In this document: positions 9,913 through 21,166 of the stretch, one piece after another
How the letters are laid out: each line of letters starts with the position of its first letter
Position numbering within the stretch: position 1 is the stretch's first letter
Source: Heliopora coerulea
Taxonomy: Eukaryota; Cnidaria; Anthozoa; Scleralcyonacea; Helioporidae
Assembly (NCBI GenBank): GCA_030142905.1
Contig: JASJOG010000587.1
Coordinates: 37,364 to 101,363, forward strand
Direction of reading: 5' to 3'
Length of the DNA stretch: 64,000 nucleotides
The notes under the pieces: generated by a model
Told to the model about the DNA's origin: nothing
Databases searched by the model: none
What the model saw: the letters and a program-made list of their open reading frames with translations, nothing else
Program-made: the position numbers and the translations under genes

Positions 9913-12900
9913 TAACAAAATTGCTAGACAGACATATTCTTCATCATAAAGATAGCTGTGATAAGCCTTTCATTTCTCGACTATCGTACATAGAACTTTG
10001 TAAGGAGCTTTTCTTGAAACTCTGTGTGCTACACACTTCCTTTGGACAGGCTGGAGTTTCACATCATTAATAAACCACTTCATTAATCCAAAGGAAAATA
10101 CCACCTCAATGGTCGACACTTAAATTTTCCTTTTAGTCCCTATTATCTTTCTTCGCCGAATTTGAAACAACCTGAAACCCTTTAAAGTTTATCTTCATAT
10201 TTAACATATGACCAAAAGCGTCTTCGGCCCGAGATGGCTGATTTATGTTTTTGCTTTAGGTGGTTTTCACTTTGATGGTTGGATAGCCGCATGTGTTGAA
10301 AGCTTGTCCTCAACTTGCAATAGTTTTAAACAACGAAATTGATCATACATGTTCACAGAGAGTATCCTTATCTCAATTGGGGAAAAAAAGAACGCTACTA
10401 CAGCAGTTTAGCGGATCCATCTTGCCGCCATATTGTCTTTTGCGGCATGCTCAGCGAACAAGGAAAGAAGCTTTCGGCGCGAAATTTAAACAGCATCGTT
10501 CATTGTTTTTTACGATGGAACTTAAATTCCGCTAGTGTATGGAGATATCTGCAAATTTAAAAACGATAAGGATACTTTGCAACGATTTTACGACTCGAAA
10601 ACGGTTTGCTGTTTGACACTATCTACAATCCCACCAGTATCACTGTTTCTTCATCAACATCTAGACATATATCCAGACCAAACCCAAGCCATACCCCTAA
10701 TACCAACCCTATTACCCTAATTAAATGTAGATGATAAGACAGCAAATAGGTTTCGTCTCTTCACGATACTCTCAGTGGTTGGGCCAGGAATTCCACGACG
10801 CAGGTGCTAACGTCCCCGACATGGATGCTAAACCAAAGGCGCCATGACCACTCCTTTATAATTTCGTTATTTGAAGGTCGAAATCATCATGTCATTTTTC
10901 GCAAGAATATTCTCAACTTCGCTTGCCCACTGAGCCCGCTGTCTAGCCAAAGCATACATATAAATCATAAACAATAATAAATGTGAGCTATTCTAACATT
11001 AATGCAATAAAACAATCCAACCAGAATACAGTAAGATTCAACTTAATCGTTGAGAAAAATTGAAATGGGGGGACTATTTAATTTTTAAATCAACACAGAT
11101 TAATAAAGTTGCAGACAATTTCCTGGAACTTTCGAAATACCGGTCTTCAGGACAAATTTCGAAGTTTTAAAATTATAGTTTTCTGAATGTTGTTTATTTT
11201 TGCCTGCGAAAATCAAATAATAAAAAAGCCAAGTAAACACGTCTCTAGAATATTGGTTGATGTTATAACCCCCTTATCTCCTCTAGTTGTTCTTGAACTA
11301 AAAACAGAAAGCACATGAACCAACACTTGTATCAAAAAGTAAGCATGATGACTTGTTCAAGAAGCAAATTTAAATTTGGGACTTTAACTTCGAGTTAGCA
11401 GTAGAAGCACATCTTTATCTTAACTGTTTGTCCCAGAGTTCAGGGGCTGTGAGACACGCATGTCTGCTGCTATGTTCTGTTTGAAATTTTAATCTGGGGC
11501 AAACGATCTTCATTTGTTAAATTGTATTGAAGCTTTTGAAATATATTTCGTGATCATCAGAAGCAGATCCATGGGGGATGGAGGCATGTACGACTTTCAA
11601 ATGCACTGAATATATGACCCTTTTAAGCAAAACTGAAATATAGTTCTTATCCTCGTACGGTATCATAACGTTGTAAACTTCGATAATGTTATACATAACA
11701 TAGCAATATTTTATCCACATGTTCTTCACCTCTTATATGCCGTATTGTTTCTTATGATCAATTTATTTTAACCTGATCAAAGTAAATTAAGTTAATCACA
11801 CGCAACTTGTATCCGTTATTATTTAAAATAACCCCATTTTCACAAATACATTGTCTACGTTGTTACAGGTGATGTTAAATTGTTCCAATCTCATGTTTCT
11901 ATAACATTTGCTCACTTCATATAACTTTCGGTCACTGACCGTGACCCCGAGAGGTCCAAAAACGAAAATCCTGCAACATAATTAATTCATAGGCTCTCGT
12001 ATGTTCCCAATTCCCCCTCAGAGGGGAAATTTAAAAACCTTTTCACTTTGGGTGAAAAGTGAAGATTTTAACGAAATGTGTAGAACTGTAGAACTACATG
12101 ATGAGCGAGCAGAATAAGAAAATGGTATATACATGCTTTTCTTGGTAGTTCAGAATAAAAGTTAAATACATCAGTAAAACGTCGCTAAATTTGCCGTGCC
12201 TCCGTAGTTTTCAATTATATTTCTTCAAAGCCATATAATCAACTACTCATTGACGTCACTTGTTCGGTCTGTACTAGTGAATTATTGGAAAACAGATACC
12301 TTACAGGCATTAAAAAACATTGGACCGATATTTTATCAGTAAAACACCTCTGGCTCGGTCAATAAGTTGTAGTTATCACTTTTATATAACTGCATGGTGC
12401 TCATTTATGTTATGTGCCTGAGTCATGTATGATTAAATGGCAATAACAGTCAACTTCGAAATTTAAGAAAAAATGCTTTAGGTGTCCTACAGTATATTTT
12501 GAACTGTGTCCCAGAAACAAATTGTCTGTTCCTGGTATTATACACCCTATATTCCCGGGTCAAGATTCCATTCTGCCTCGCTAGTTAGCCAACTCCTGTG
12601 CACTTCTGCAACATGAACTCCTGATTTTCCCCTGATCACAATTACCTCCGAATTTTGTAATGCTGGAAAAGTTCAGCCATTTAACATACGAACTCCGTCA
12701 GTGGAACATCAGTGGTAAATCGAGGGCTGGACGTTTATCATTCTGTTACAAGTGAGTGTCGTAAAGTTTAGTCTTGTCTTTTCATCGATCCGTCCGTCCG
12801 TCTATCTTTCCATCTGTCCATGTACTTACCAGAAATTTGAGATTGAGATGTTTGGTATTGAAAAAGACCATGAAAAATTAAAGTACGAAAATTATTTTCA

Positions 12901-13601
12901 ATGACATCAGAAAACTTCAGATGATCTAAATCATTTCACAAAGTCATGAATATCTTTGACTTTGAAAACTCAGGAGAATCAAGGAACGTTAAAGTGCTGT
13001 GTTGTCTGTTGGAGGCCTGAATATTGGAAAAAACTTGCATTGGAATTGAACACTGACGGAATGATCATGGATTGACGTATTTACTTGGGACTTTAAGTAG
13101 ATACTAAGGGAAAGTCAAAGACAATGTGACTATGATGCTTAGGACAAATTTTTCATGCTAAGTTGGAAGTCCCTAGATGGCCTAGAGTATTCTTGACCGT
13201 GTCCTAAGGAATGATTAGGTAGAACAATTTCAGCTCAGTTTTCTAAATAATCGAAGTTAGCGAAGGCCACATCAAGGTAATCGATAGGCCAAAAATAAGG
13301 TAAACTGACAAAAACATGGCAAATTGATCAAAAGCCAGACATAACACGAAAATACGTACGGATTCCTAAAGCAAATGTTTGTTCTTATGTGTGAAATGAC
13401 GTCTGTTTCCGCGCCGTTGACGCTCCCCTACTTCTCGTGTTATTTATTTGCGCTTTTCTGGCCTACACTGATTCACAAGTTTTTGATCACATTCACATTA
13501 CAGTGCTTTTCTTCAAAAAAGTCCTAATATTTTCTAACACTTGGGCGTGGTACTTATCAATTAACTTATTAACTTTCAAATGTAAACATGTAATCTCCGA
13601 C
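9913..13601. other. Non-coding part of copy A
   Basis: No recognisable protein. Small frames at 10339-10560 (+) and 11517-11729 (-) survive in copy B at similar length. Many of the substitutions change amino acids (7 of 73 in the first), so they look neutral. The right part should contain the BEL/Pao 3' LTR, whose minus-strand start (TGTCGGAG) is at 13602. Its far end cannot be fixed. A TCCG/TCTG tetranucleotide run lies near 12789. Confidence 0.45.
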
Positions 13602-14304
13602 ACTCCCCTTATTTGTCTTCGCCAGAAGGCAAATATACATTCATGCATATATCAGCATAATAAACTTAACAGGAGTCAATACAGTTCATATTATTCCTTG
13701 AGCTTCCTCTCCAATGCTCGACATGCCCACTCTCACCACAACTGCTACGTCAAGTGTGGGTTTAAAGATGAATGCTTCAGCGTTGAGAACTGTCTGCAAC
13801 ACACTTTTCTTTGATCACATGATAATTCCAACGAGAATTTTATTGCGGCATCGCTCGTTCGAAGTTACCCTTTCTAGCTCGCAATCTAATCGCTCACTTG
13901 CGATTATAAGAGGTGTTCAACGATTCCCAGTTCTCATTTATTTTTGTTACGCTCGTCTTCCCTTCTAAAAACGCCAGCTCCCTTGTCTAGTTGATTTCGT
14001 TTTATTACGGTGCTCGAGACGGTTTCCTTCTCTCAAACTACGGACGTACTCATTGGTGCAGCGAGACGATAGGACATTATTTCACCGTTTGAGATGTGTA
14101 GTTCTCTTCTTCAGGTCTCCAGTCTCAATTTGATAAGTTTTCGTCACTGGTAACTGGTCGGGTTGGATAAAAGGAACGAGTTAGACGTGAGGAGGGGCAT
14201 TTGAATGTCACTTTCAACATAGGTGAACGGCCTGCAATTGAGAAGGAGCTCTATGTCGATTACAACTTCTTGAACTCAATCCACATTTGTGAACCACTTC
14301 CAAT
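13602..14304 (-). pseudogene. BEL/Pao pol 3' remnant, deleted copy (copy A)
   Basis: Minus-strand frames show, in order, the integrase tail EVVIDIELLLNCRPFTYVES, then DLKKRTTHLKR, RCTNEYVRSLRE, LRARKGNFERA and KFSLELSCDQR, ending in a short proline/alanine-type tail. These match the C-terminal integrase and post-integrase region of BEL/Pao elements. A purine tract (AATAAGGGGAG) and LTR start follow at 13602. Frame changes and stops show it is dead. The integrase core that copy B still has is missing because 2.1 kb is deleted at 14304. Confidence 0.7.
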
Positions 14305-14467
14305 CTATTTTGCTATAGTGGACTGTCATGTCCTTCGGGCGTCATACTACAGTAACCGAAAAAGTTACCAAGCTTTCAAACTTATGAACTTCAATCTTTT
14401 TGTACACGCAACAAAAAATGCTGTGATCAATTGATCTGTACCTTGGATAAAATGTCTTTTGCCGTCG

Positions 14468-14507
14468 ACAATTTGTTCGCCCTTAGAACAATTTGTTTGT
14501 ACTGTCA
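14468..14507 (+). repeat. 20-bp minisatellite, two units (copy A)
   Basis: The unit ACAATTTGTTCGCCCTTAGA is followed by one diverged copy. The equivalent site in copy B (52952) has four units, so this is a variable-number tandem repeat. Confidence 0.65.
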
Positions 14508-14509
14508 AA

Positions 14510-17500
14510 AATTTGTGTCAGCTGGAAGCCTGTTTGTGCAGTGATACATTTGGGCCATCACTCCGTACTAGACTCTCACTCCGGAAAAAAATAATCTGTA
14601 TTAAAATTTTACATAAAAAACTATGGTTGGAGTTAGGATTAGCATTTCTAAAATCAGGAAATCTTTCTCGAGAACATGTTGTCATGACATCAGGTAAGCC
14701 CTGACTGGCCCTGACTGTCAATGACCGCGATTAAATTTACCACAAACTGTGCTTGTGTTGTTTTTGGTAACTGGAATGAAAGACAATCGATCTTTTTACT
14801 GGCGTAAATCGTGCATATCATTCTATACAAAGACGAAGAAGACAACACAGTGTTTCACTTAAGATCTTTGTTCATTAGCAAAATTATCTTATTAGCTCCA
14901 AGACGCCCTATCGTCTTTTGTAGCTGAAGGGGACGGCCATCCATCAACATATTTTAATCATGATTCGAACTAAATATAACTATAACGGCTGCTCTATAAG
15001 GCATGCTTGTCTTATACGATTGTTCGTCCAAAATGTACTACAATGTATTCAATATATGGTACTCTGAACGTACTGCTACATTACAAATAACTGCGTATTG
15101 TAAGCAGGAATTATGCCAACTGGGAGAACAACGAAAGATTCATCCCAGACTCTGGCCTTCCCAAACAGCACTAACATCTTCACACAATACCGGTTGAACA
15201 AGTTGTTCTGATGACGATTAAGGTGATGTTACGCGAAGGATTTTCAAATGCAATTAATGTTGTACAAAGACAATCGACGTGTAAGATACAACCTATGAAC
15301 GAAATTTAACAAAATTTTGTTGCAGCAACATGTTGCTTTAAAATCGTCATTAAAAAACCCCAAAACATCCTGCGCAGCATTATCTTTACCGTTTCACGCT
15401 ATTTAACACCGTTATTTGACGTTGTCGTTGTTATTTCAAAACCCACTGGCATCGTGAAAACGTGGCCTAATCGTCTGGGGTTTAAATGCTGGTTCGCCAT
15501 ATGCCCGTCTGGGGCTCACTTAATATTTTTCCGGATAAAGAAGCTTGTAAGCGAGCTCTAACATCCATTTACACCAAGCTAAAAATTATTTATACGTCAA
15601 CACCCGTGGTTCACCACCAGATTCTTGACTCCTAGTAATTCAACGTTTTTCATTGTTTTTTTGTTTTATCAGGTGTACAAAAGTTGAATTCCCGTCGGAC
15701 AGCATATATTGGTTCTCTGCCCGGATTTATACCTGTTATAGTAAATAATTCATTGAATTTCACCAAAACATTTAGACTTAGGGTTGATTCTTAGGCCCAG
15801 AAGGACCACGGTTTGGGGACTTGAACTGGTTTGCCCTACTAACCGATTTGCCCGGTCAAGAAGTGGAGGGAAGTTTGGTCACGAGAATGTCCGGGAACTA
15901 CTCAGTATTATTACCAAATACAAAACCACAGTATTTCCGTATGGGAATAACATTTTATTGATAAATCTACGTTTCGACTACGTTTTAGTAATCATTAGGA
16001 ATGCTCACATGCTTTGATCGAGTTCTTGAATTTCTGGTGTTTTACGTATCTCTCAGTGAGTAGGTTTTCTCATTTCAGCTGGTCTCACATCGATTCAGTT
16101 GGAACGATATCAGTTTCTTTAGGTTGTATTGGTAGTCCACGTCTAAGACCAAATCGACGGATTGCTTCTTCTAAGTAAGAACTTTCCGATTACTGTTAAG
16201 TGCAGAGGATATAGCATGTTCAGTAAGTAGAGTGGAGAATTTTAATTCATGTCGTTCTAAAATAGCCAGAGGGTTTCTCGTCCATCGGTATTACATCTTA
16301 AACCGATGTTCTTCAACCACAAGGTGCAAGGGAAAATAAATTGTTCCTGTATTCTCAGACCATTTCGCTGCTCCTGCATTGCTTCTTAAAGTATTTTCCG
16401 GTGGTAGGTGTTTCTTGAGTCGTCTCGACTTCAGATTCTTCAAAGGAATAAACTTTGGTCTGATGTTATTGTCATGGTATCATATCAGGAACTTCATGTC
16501 GAGCTACTTTTTCTTAACCTTAAAGAAAAACTTCTAGCAAAAGATGGCAGCAGCGTAAAGTAACGGGTCAGTGGAAAGGAAGAGTGATAAGAAAGTATGG
16601 GAACCACTGAGTACTTTTGTAAGATACCGAGGGAAAACATTTTTATCAAAAAACCTATGTTTCGACTGAACTTTAGTCATGACTACGACTTAGTCGAAAC
16701 GTTGGTCTATCAATTAAAGTTCTCCCAGTTCGAAGTGCTGTTGTATATTTAAGTTCGATTGGCTTTTTCGGTAACTCATGTAAATAAGCAACGGCTAAAA
16801 ATGAATTTCAAAGCATTGTAACAACGGAACAGCCGGGGTAAAACTATGAGGAAAATAAGAATTCGCCTGCCGTGAGAAGTTATTCAAAATTTTAGTATCA
16901 AATATACATTATAAGCAAGCATGCATAATTCCTTCAATTGAAAGCCATAAACAAAGACGACCGAAACTAAACGTTCCCTTCCTTTATGTACAAGAAAGAT
17001 GACCATCATGCCAGAAACTTCAACAGACCAAGCCAAGAGGAGTGGAGGAACGTGCCGTAGCTTCAGTTGTGAGAAATCAACTCGTAAGCTACCTCATTCT
17101 GTGAAAAAATGAAAACAGAACTTCATATAAAATGGATCAGAGATGCTTGTTTCGAATAATGGTATGCAACTGGTTTAACAGGTAGAGATTTCTTATACAT
17201 TATGTAGACAAAATCCAGCTTACTCATGTACAATGTAAGAAGACAGATTCATGTACCAATGATGCGTATGAAAATTGTATGGTGAAAACCATACAAACGC
17301 TTAATTCACTCCCAGCAAAACCAGTTCCCTGCAGGGGAATAGAACTATTTGAAAATTCTGTTTCGAGATGCCACATAGTTAAGTAAAATCGTCAAACGTT
17401 ATCCAAACTAGATTCTGAAGAATCCACTTGGGTTGTTGTTGCGTTTTTGGCAAGAAACGAAAACTTCTATACAGTATCCCTTCTTTCTTCAGTCGGCATA

Positions 17501-17597
17501 AAGAACTGTCGATTTAAATGAGTTTTTTGTACCAAGTTCATACAAATCGTCTACTCAGCTTGCTACAGTCACACTGTTAAGCCTTACACTCATTCCA
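14510..17597. other. Non-coding right part of copy A with PLE-type inverted motifs
   Basis: No clear protein. Two hairpin motifs ending in GTCGAAACG lie at about 15975-16003 (minus) and 16668-16715 (plus, as an inverted pair TTTCGACT...AGTCGAAAC). They resemble the terminal repeats of Penelope-like elements and the hammerhead-like motifs elsewhere. Minus-strand stretches around 16050-16450 have codon-like content (RFGLRRGLPIQPKE) but match nothing I recognise. Confidence 0.35.
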
Positions 17598-18213
17598 CTA
17601 AATTCATCTGAAGATGATTTTGTGAGTATAGTGCCTAACTTCGAGCCTCGTTTCCAATACTGAACGTTACTCAAGTCTGGGCTGATTTCTGAATGTTAAC
17701 TTGAAGTCGCACTGAATCTTGCTCAAGTTCAAGCGATAAATTCATGGTAACGAATTTCTCATTGACAGTTACTTGAAGAAGTCCAACTCCACAAGCGCAT
17801 TTCACAGACACACGTGATGTGGACACTTTATATGTTGGTATAGGAGTCACAGAAACTGTACTAAAATCGAATAACAAGAACCCTCATCGAAAGGACTGAT
17901 GGTAAGTGCCATGATTGTTTATACTTTGTTTTCATAATGCAGAATGCAGTCGTCGGATCTTGATCCAGAAAACCTCGGCGATAAAGTATGAAATCTGGTC
18001 ATCAATTTCCTGTGATATTTTAACCATATCCCTTCTTTAACTTATTACCCGGGTGACAATATTTATCACCAGGTACTGTAATTTCTTTTAGTAAATATCA
18101 GTAGCTCTTGTTGTAGTAGATGAAAGTAAATTGCTTTGATCTCGATGAACCTATAGTGTGACCCAGTCTACGGCTCTCCCCGTTCAGGGTCAGGTCACGT
18201 GCTTTTCAAAATA

Positions 18214-18236
18214 ATGGCGACGACGAGTTCGAACTC
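18214..18236 (+). other. Candidate first coding exon with splice donor
   Basis: ATGGCGACGACGAGTTCG begins a 23-nt frame (MATTSSN plus two bases) that ends at a strong donor, GTAAGTAA. A very similar arrangement, MAAASSSK plus two bases then GTAAGTAC, lies at 56242-56267 just beyond copy B. Both end in phase 2. An E-box-like TCACGTGC lies about 20 bp upstream. No downstream exon was found for this copy. Confidence 0.25.
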
Positions 18237-18355
18237 GTAAGTAATTAATATATTTGATTTTTAACTTTATGTCGAGCAGGCTTTTGACGATCATAAATAT
18301 ACACATATATAAATATATACATATAACTATATCATGTGGGGCAGAGCTTAAATCT

Positions 18356-18688
18356 AGTGTGATTTCGCTTAAAAGTTTATGGTTGTTACTCCGAGTTCCA
18401 CGAACAACTGCAGTTAGATAGATAGATTTAGATAGATAGATACTTTATTAAAAACACACATCGCAGTTCAAAAAGCTGAATTGCGTGAATTATGCAATTA
18501 CAATACAAGAATGATAATACTAAAGAGGAAAAAATAACCAAAAAAACCTATTATTTACAACTTTGATTAAAAATCTTAATTGACAAAGGAATTTGTCAAG
18601 GAAGGAAGTCTTCAGTTGTCTGAAGATCGCATCCACGTGAAACTCGGAGTAGGAACCATAAACTTTTAAGCGATATCACACCAAATAT
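18356..18688. repeat. Inverted repeat arms enclosing a LINE end
   Basis: About 18359-18404 and 18634-18686 are inverted copies of each other (GTGTGATTTCGCTTAAAAGT against ACTTTTAAGCGATATCACAC, continuing through ACTCCGAGTT/AACTCGGAGT). The right arm contains CTGAAGA at 18620 and GAAACTCGGAGTA at 18639, hammerhead-like core elements. The left arm has lost the first core part. I take it as a PLE-type terminal repeat pair split by a LINE insertion. Confidence 0.45.
18413..18600 (-). mobile_element. 5'-truncated CR1/L2-like LINE 3' end, minus strand
   Basis: Reverse-complemented, the sequence reads CAATTCAGCTTTTTGAACTG, then AATAAAGTATCTATCTATCT. The LINE 3' end at 62460-62513 on the plus strand reads CAATTCAGCTTTCGAGCTG then AATAAAGTATCTATCTATCT. 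Both are the same family, ending in a polyadenylation-like signal and a TATC microsatellite tail. Only untranslated 3' sequence remains here. Confidence 0.6.
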
Positions 18689-18719
18689 ATACACATATAT
18701 ATACATATATATACATATA

Positions 18720-18955
18720 CAGCAAATTGCAAAAATTATGGCACAAAACATATCAACATATAAACATATCAAGACCATTGTATCTCCATTTTATTCTCAT
18801 TTCAACGGTCAATGAAGATATGCTATGTGTTTTTTGGTACATTCTTTGGCCAGCCTAATGTATTAAGATTGATTAAAGTATTCATAGTTGCAGATTCACC
18901 CATAAGTGCTTTTTTACGATATGTTTAGGTTTGCCAAAATTTATGCAATTTGCTG
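18720..18955 (+). mobile_element. TA-flanked MITE, 236 bp (copy 1)
   Basis: Ends are CAGCAAATTGCAAAAATTAT and, reverse-complemented, CAGCAAATTGCATAAATTTT, flanked by TA at 18718-18719 and 18956-18957. This fits a Tc1/mariner-type non-autonomous element. Related copies are at 19287-19478, about 57066-57294 and, partial, 57997-58072, all within or beside TA microsatellites. It encodes no protein. Confidence 0.6.
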
Positions 18956-18980
18956 TACACACACACACACACATATATAT

Positions 18981-19177
18981 TGAGCGCTCTACAGGATGAG
19001 TCATGCCGCTAACGGATTTCCGCACGCTCACTAGTCTCTAGTTAGAGCGCTCTGGCATGGCTTAGATGTACCACATGCATGGCACATTTGAGTTGCCTAT
19101 ATAATGTAGGCTTCTCCATCCTGCTCGTCAGCACTGCAATGATAAGGCCCAATAGGCCGAAACGGTTCCGTCTGCAG

Positions 19178-19178
<1 letters not shown>
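18981..19178 (+). mobile_element. Hammerhead-bearing retroelement unit (copy 1, degenerate ribozyme)
   Basis: A roughly 200-bp unit bounded by TA microsatellites on both sides. It is the reverse complement of 57757-57980. The 3' end of the unit carries the hammerhead fold described separately. Similar short units are known as retrozymes or as Penelope-like terminal repeats. Which of the two applies cannot be settled here. Confidence 0.5.
19133..19178 (+). ncRNA. Degenerate type I hammerhead ribozyme
   Basis: Stem I ACTGCA (19133-19138) pairs with TGCAGT (19173-19178). Stem II is GGCC-loop CAATA-GGCC, then GAAA (19159-19162), a 3-bp stem III ACG/CGT with GTTC loop, and cleavage-site C at 19172. 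The first core segment reads ATGATAA instead of CTGATGA. Both the C3 and G8 positions are changed, and G8 is a catalytic residue in hammerheads, so this copy should be inactive. Confidence 0.6.
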
Positions 19179-19263
<85 letters not shown>

Positions 19264-19286
19264 ATACATACATACATACATACATA
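19179..19286. repeat. Compound microsatellite (TA)n(TG)n(TACA)n
   Basis: A TA run, about 23 TG dinucleotides and a TACA tetranucleotide run lie back to back between the hammerhead unit and the second MITE copy. The open frames across it are low-complexity artefacts. Confidence 0.9.
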
Positions 19287-19478
19287 CACAAATTACATAA
19301 ATTTTGGCACACCTATGAATACTTTAATCAACCTTAATACATTAGATTGGCCAAAAACTGTACCAAAAAAACCAGCATATCTTCACTGACAGTTGAAATT
19401 TAAATAAAATGGAGATACAATGATCTTGATATGTTTATAGGTTGATATATTTTGTGCCATAATTTTTGCAATTTGCTG
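19287..19478 (-). mobile_element. TA-flanked MITE (copy 2, left end degraded)
   Basis: Reverse orientation of the copy at 18720. It shares the interior (ACTTTAATCAAC, GTACCAAAAAAAC, TTGTGCCATAATTTTTGC) and the right end GCAATTTGCTG followed by TA. A further TA microsatellite follows at 19484-19522. Confidence 0.5.
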
Positions 19479-19480
19479 TA

Positions 19481-19527
<47 letters not shown>

Positions 19528-19539
19528 TGGCGGTCAAAA

Positions 19540-19830
19540 AGAACTGCTCACTTGTGGTGCAGATAGTAACTTGGTTTGCGGCCATTGGGACCAGCCTCTC
19601 TCAGTCTTCGTCGGGTAGTGGAAGTAGAGACACTTTCACCATGTTCAATCTGCGTCTTTGCTCAATTTTCCGGTGCAGTCTTAGAGCGATTGAACATGCT
19701 TTTTCACTACGATTCTGTCAACTCTCTTCGCAGTTTTCCTTTTATTGTCCAGGGATCATCAAATATTTAACACTTCCAGTAAGTCTCGGCATCTTCAAAA
19801 TATTGCTGACACTTTGACTACAGCCCACTT
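19540..19830 (-). pseudogene. Tc1-like transposase N-terminal remnant
   Basis: Minus-strand frames include KRVDRIVVKKHVQSL and then STSTTRRRLREAGPNGRK. These correspond to the paired-like DNA-binding region of Tc1 transposases (...RVDR.I......SR.I...L...VS..TVRRRL.EAGL.GR). Frames change between the two pieces and the catalytic domain is absent, cut off by the TA microsatellite at 19484-19522. It is a dead fragment, unrelated in position to the copy at 1-1021. Confidence 0.5.
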
Positions 19831-20950
19831 GATCAGCAGTCTCCCGTTATGAGCAACCTTCCCTCCATTTTCAAGGCTGATCCTTGGCCTTAGACCAATG
19901 ATTCTGCATGTTACTTGAAATTCGTATTTTACCAACAATTAAAGTAATCTCTTGGGGAACCAGGAATGCATCTAGACTTTCCCATAAAAAATTCCTTAAA
20001 ATGACTGGAGCTCCATCAAACATTGTTGATATACAGCATTGATATACGTTGATATACAGCATTTTAAAGCAGACTAGGAAGATAAATATGGTTTGCGGTT
20101 GATCGTGCTTACTAATACCGCGAGGTTAAACAATTTGAACTTCTTTAGGTATGATAGCACTTTGCCTTTCCTTTAGTCAGTTGCAAGGTTTAAATACGGC
20201 GACGTTCACGAGTCTAGTACAGGACTTTCTTTAACATGAGATATTGTTTGGTTCGCAGTTTAACTGTTTCACAACCACACGTCTCCCTTTGACGAGTAAA
20301 ATCGTCTTGGGTCAGCCAAACTAAAATACTAAATCTCACTCGGATGGGAATGAGTTTAATCTTACACAGTATTATATCCGTCGTTTATTGCTTCGGTTAA
20401 TCACTGAGTTGAGAGGCATTTCGATAATGCGACATAATATTTATTTGAATTATATTTGAAACTGCGATAAAGTATTCATTCATTACTCGTTTAGAGACTT
20501 TAAAATTTGTGGGAGAAAAATTGTGGTTATCAAGTTCGAACTCATCGGAAACTCAGAGTAAACACCCATTTACCTTACTTCACAAAACCATTTTTATGTC
20601 TTCGGTAGCTTGAGCTCCTTCGTTTTAATTCGTAACAATTTTGAACATTTCATTCGTTTTCGAGTTGTAATACAACCATCGAAAAAAGTTTTGCCAGACA
20701 TGGTTAAACCTTTCTGTTGTATCTCGTTGTAAGTCTTAGTAGTTGTGGACTTTTCCCACATTCGCTTAGACTAGCTTTAAGAATGTCACCTACACAAAGG
20801 ATAAGCCACTTGTTGATTTCCTTCACTTGCAGCGCCTTAAATTTTGCCATTCACTCAAAATTTGGAAATAAAAGAATGCATATTGAAATTAACATCTAGC
20901 TCTTTTGTTAAACTGTATCGATTTAATGGCATGAAAGAAATTACACATCA
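19831..20950. other. No gene seen
   Basis: AT-rich sequence without credible frames. GACGAGTAAAATCGTCTTGG near 20293 resembles a widespread short repeat, and related sequence recurs near 28665. Confidence 0.4.
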
Positions 20951-21166
20951 TTAACCCATTAAGGGACAAGGTGCACTTCAGAATTTTATTCTGGCTACCG
21001 CCTGAAAATTTTGTTTAGCAGAGTAGGGGACAGCCCCTTCATGGTTTCACTGCCAACTTAGTTAACCCATTAAAGGACAAGGGTGAATTGTAGAACTTTA
21101 TTCAGGCTAACGCCAGACGATTTTAATCACCAGAGTTGGGTGCCTGCCTCCTTAATGAGTTAATCA
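20951..21166. repeat. Two tandem 110-bp units with TTAA-type ends
   Basis: TTAACCCATTAAGGGACAAG at about 20952 recurs as TTAACCCATTAAAGGACAAG at about 21062. The block closes with CTTAATGAGTTAA in inverted sense near 21150. The TTAA ends suggest a piggyBac- or Kolobok-type MITE in a partial tandem duplication. Confidence 0.45.

Larger units (their letters stand above)
7565..17597 (+). repeat. Copy A of a 10-12 kb direct segmental duplication
   Basis: Plus-strand sequence here aligns in order with 44095-56152. Matching blocks are 7565-8063 with 44095-44580, 8899-14304 with 45212-50659, and 14305-17597 with 52789-56152. Long stretches are identical, for example around 11281 and 47635, with scattered substitutions and small indels. 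A-only sequence is 8064-8898. B-only sequences are 44581-45211 and 50660-52788. Inside are a PLE GIY-YIG remnant, a palindromic motif array and a BEL/Pao 3' region. No intact gene is carried. Boundaries are by eye. Confidence 0.9.

Noticed and set aside
10339..10560. 73-codon frame kept in both duplicates as a possible small gene
   Set aside because: Most substitutions between the copies change the amino acid (7 of 73), as expected for neutral drift in a recent duplicate.
13591..13602. C-rich tract as part of a host promoter
   Set aside because: It reads as a polypurine tract followed by an LTR start on the minus strand, in the right place after the BEL/Pao pol end.
16668..16715. Another intact hammerhead
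   Set aside because: The hairpin and GTCGAAACG are present, but the CTGANGA box is missing in both duplicates (16.7 and 55.2 kb).
19042..19300. Open frames rich in Thr-His and Tyr-Ile repeats on both strands
   Set aside because: They are translations of TG/CA and TA microsatellites, not genes. The same applies to frames at 19400-19585 and 57557-57893.
20717..20899. Small frames between 19.8 and 22.0 kb as host genes
   Set aside because: Short, AT-driven, no motifs, no splice-site support.
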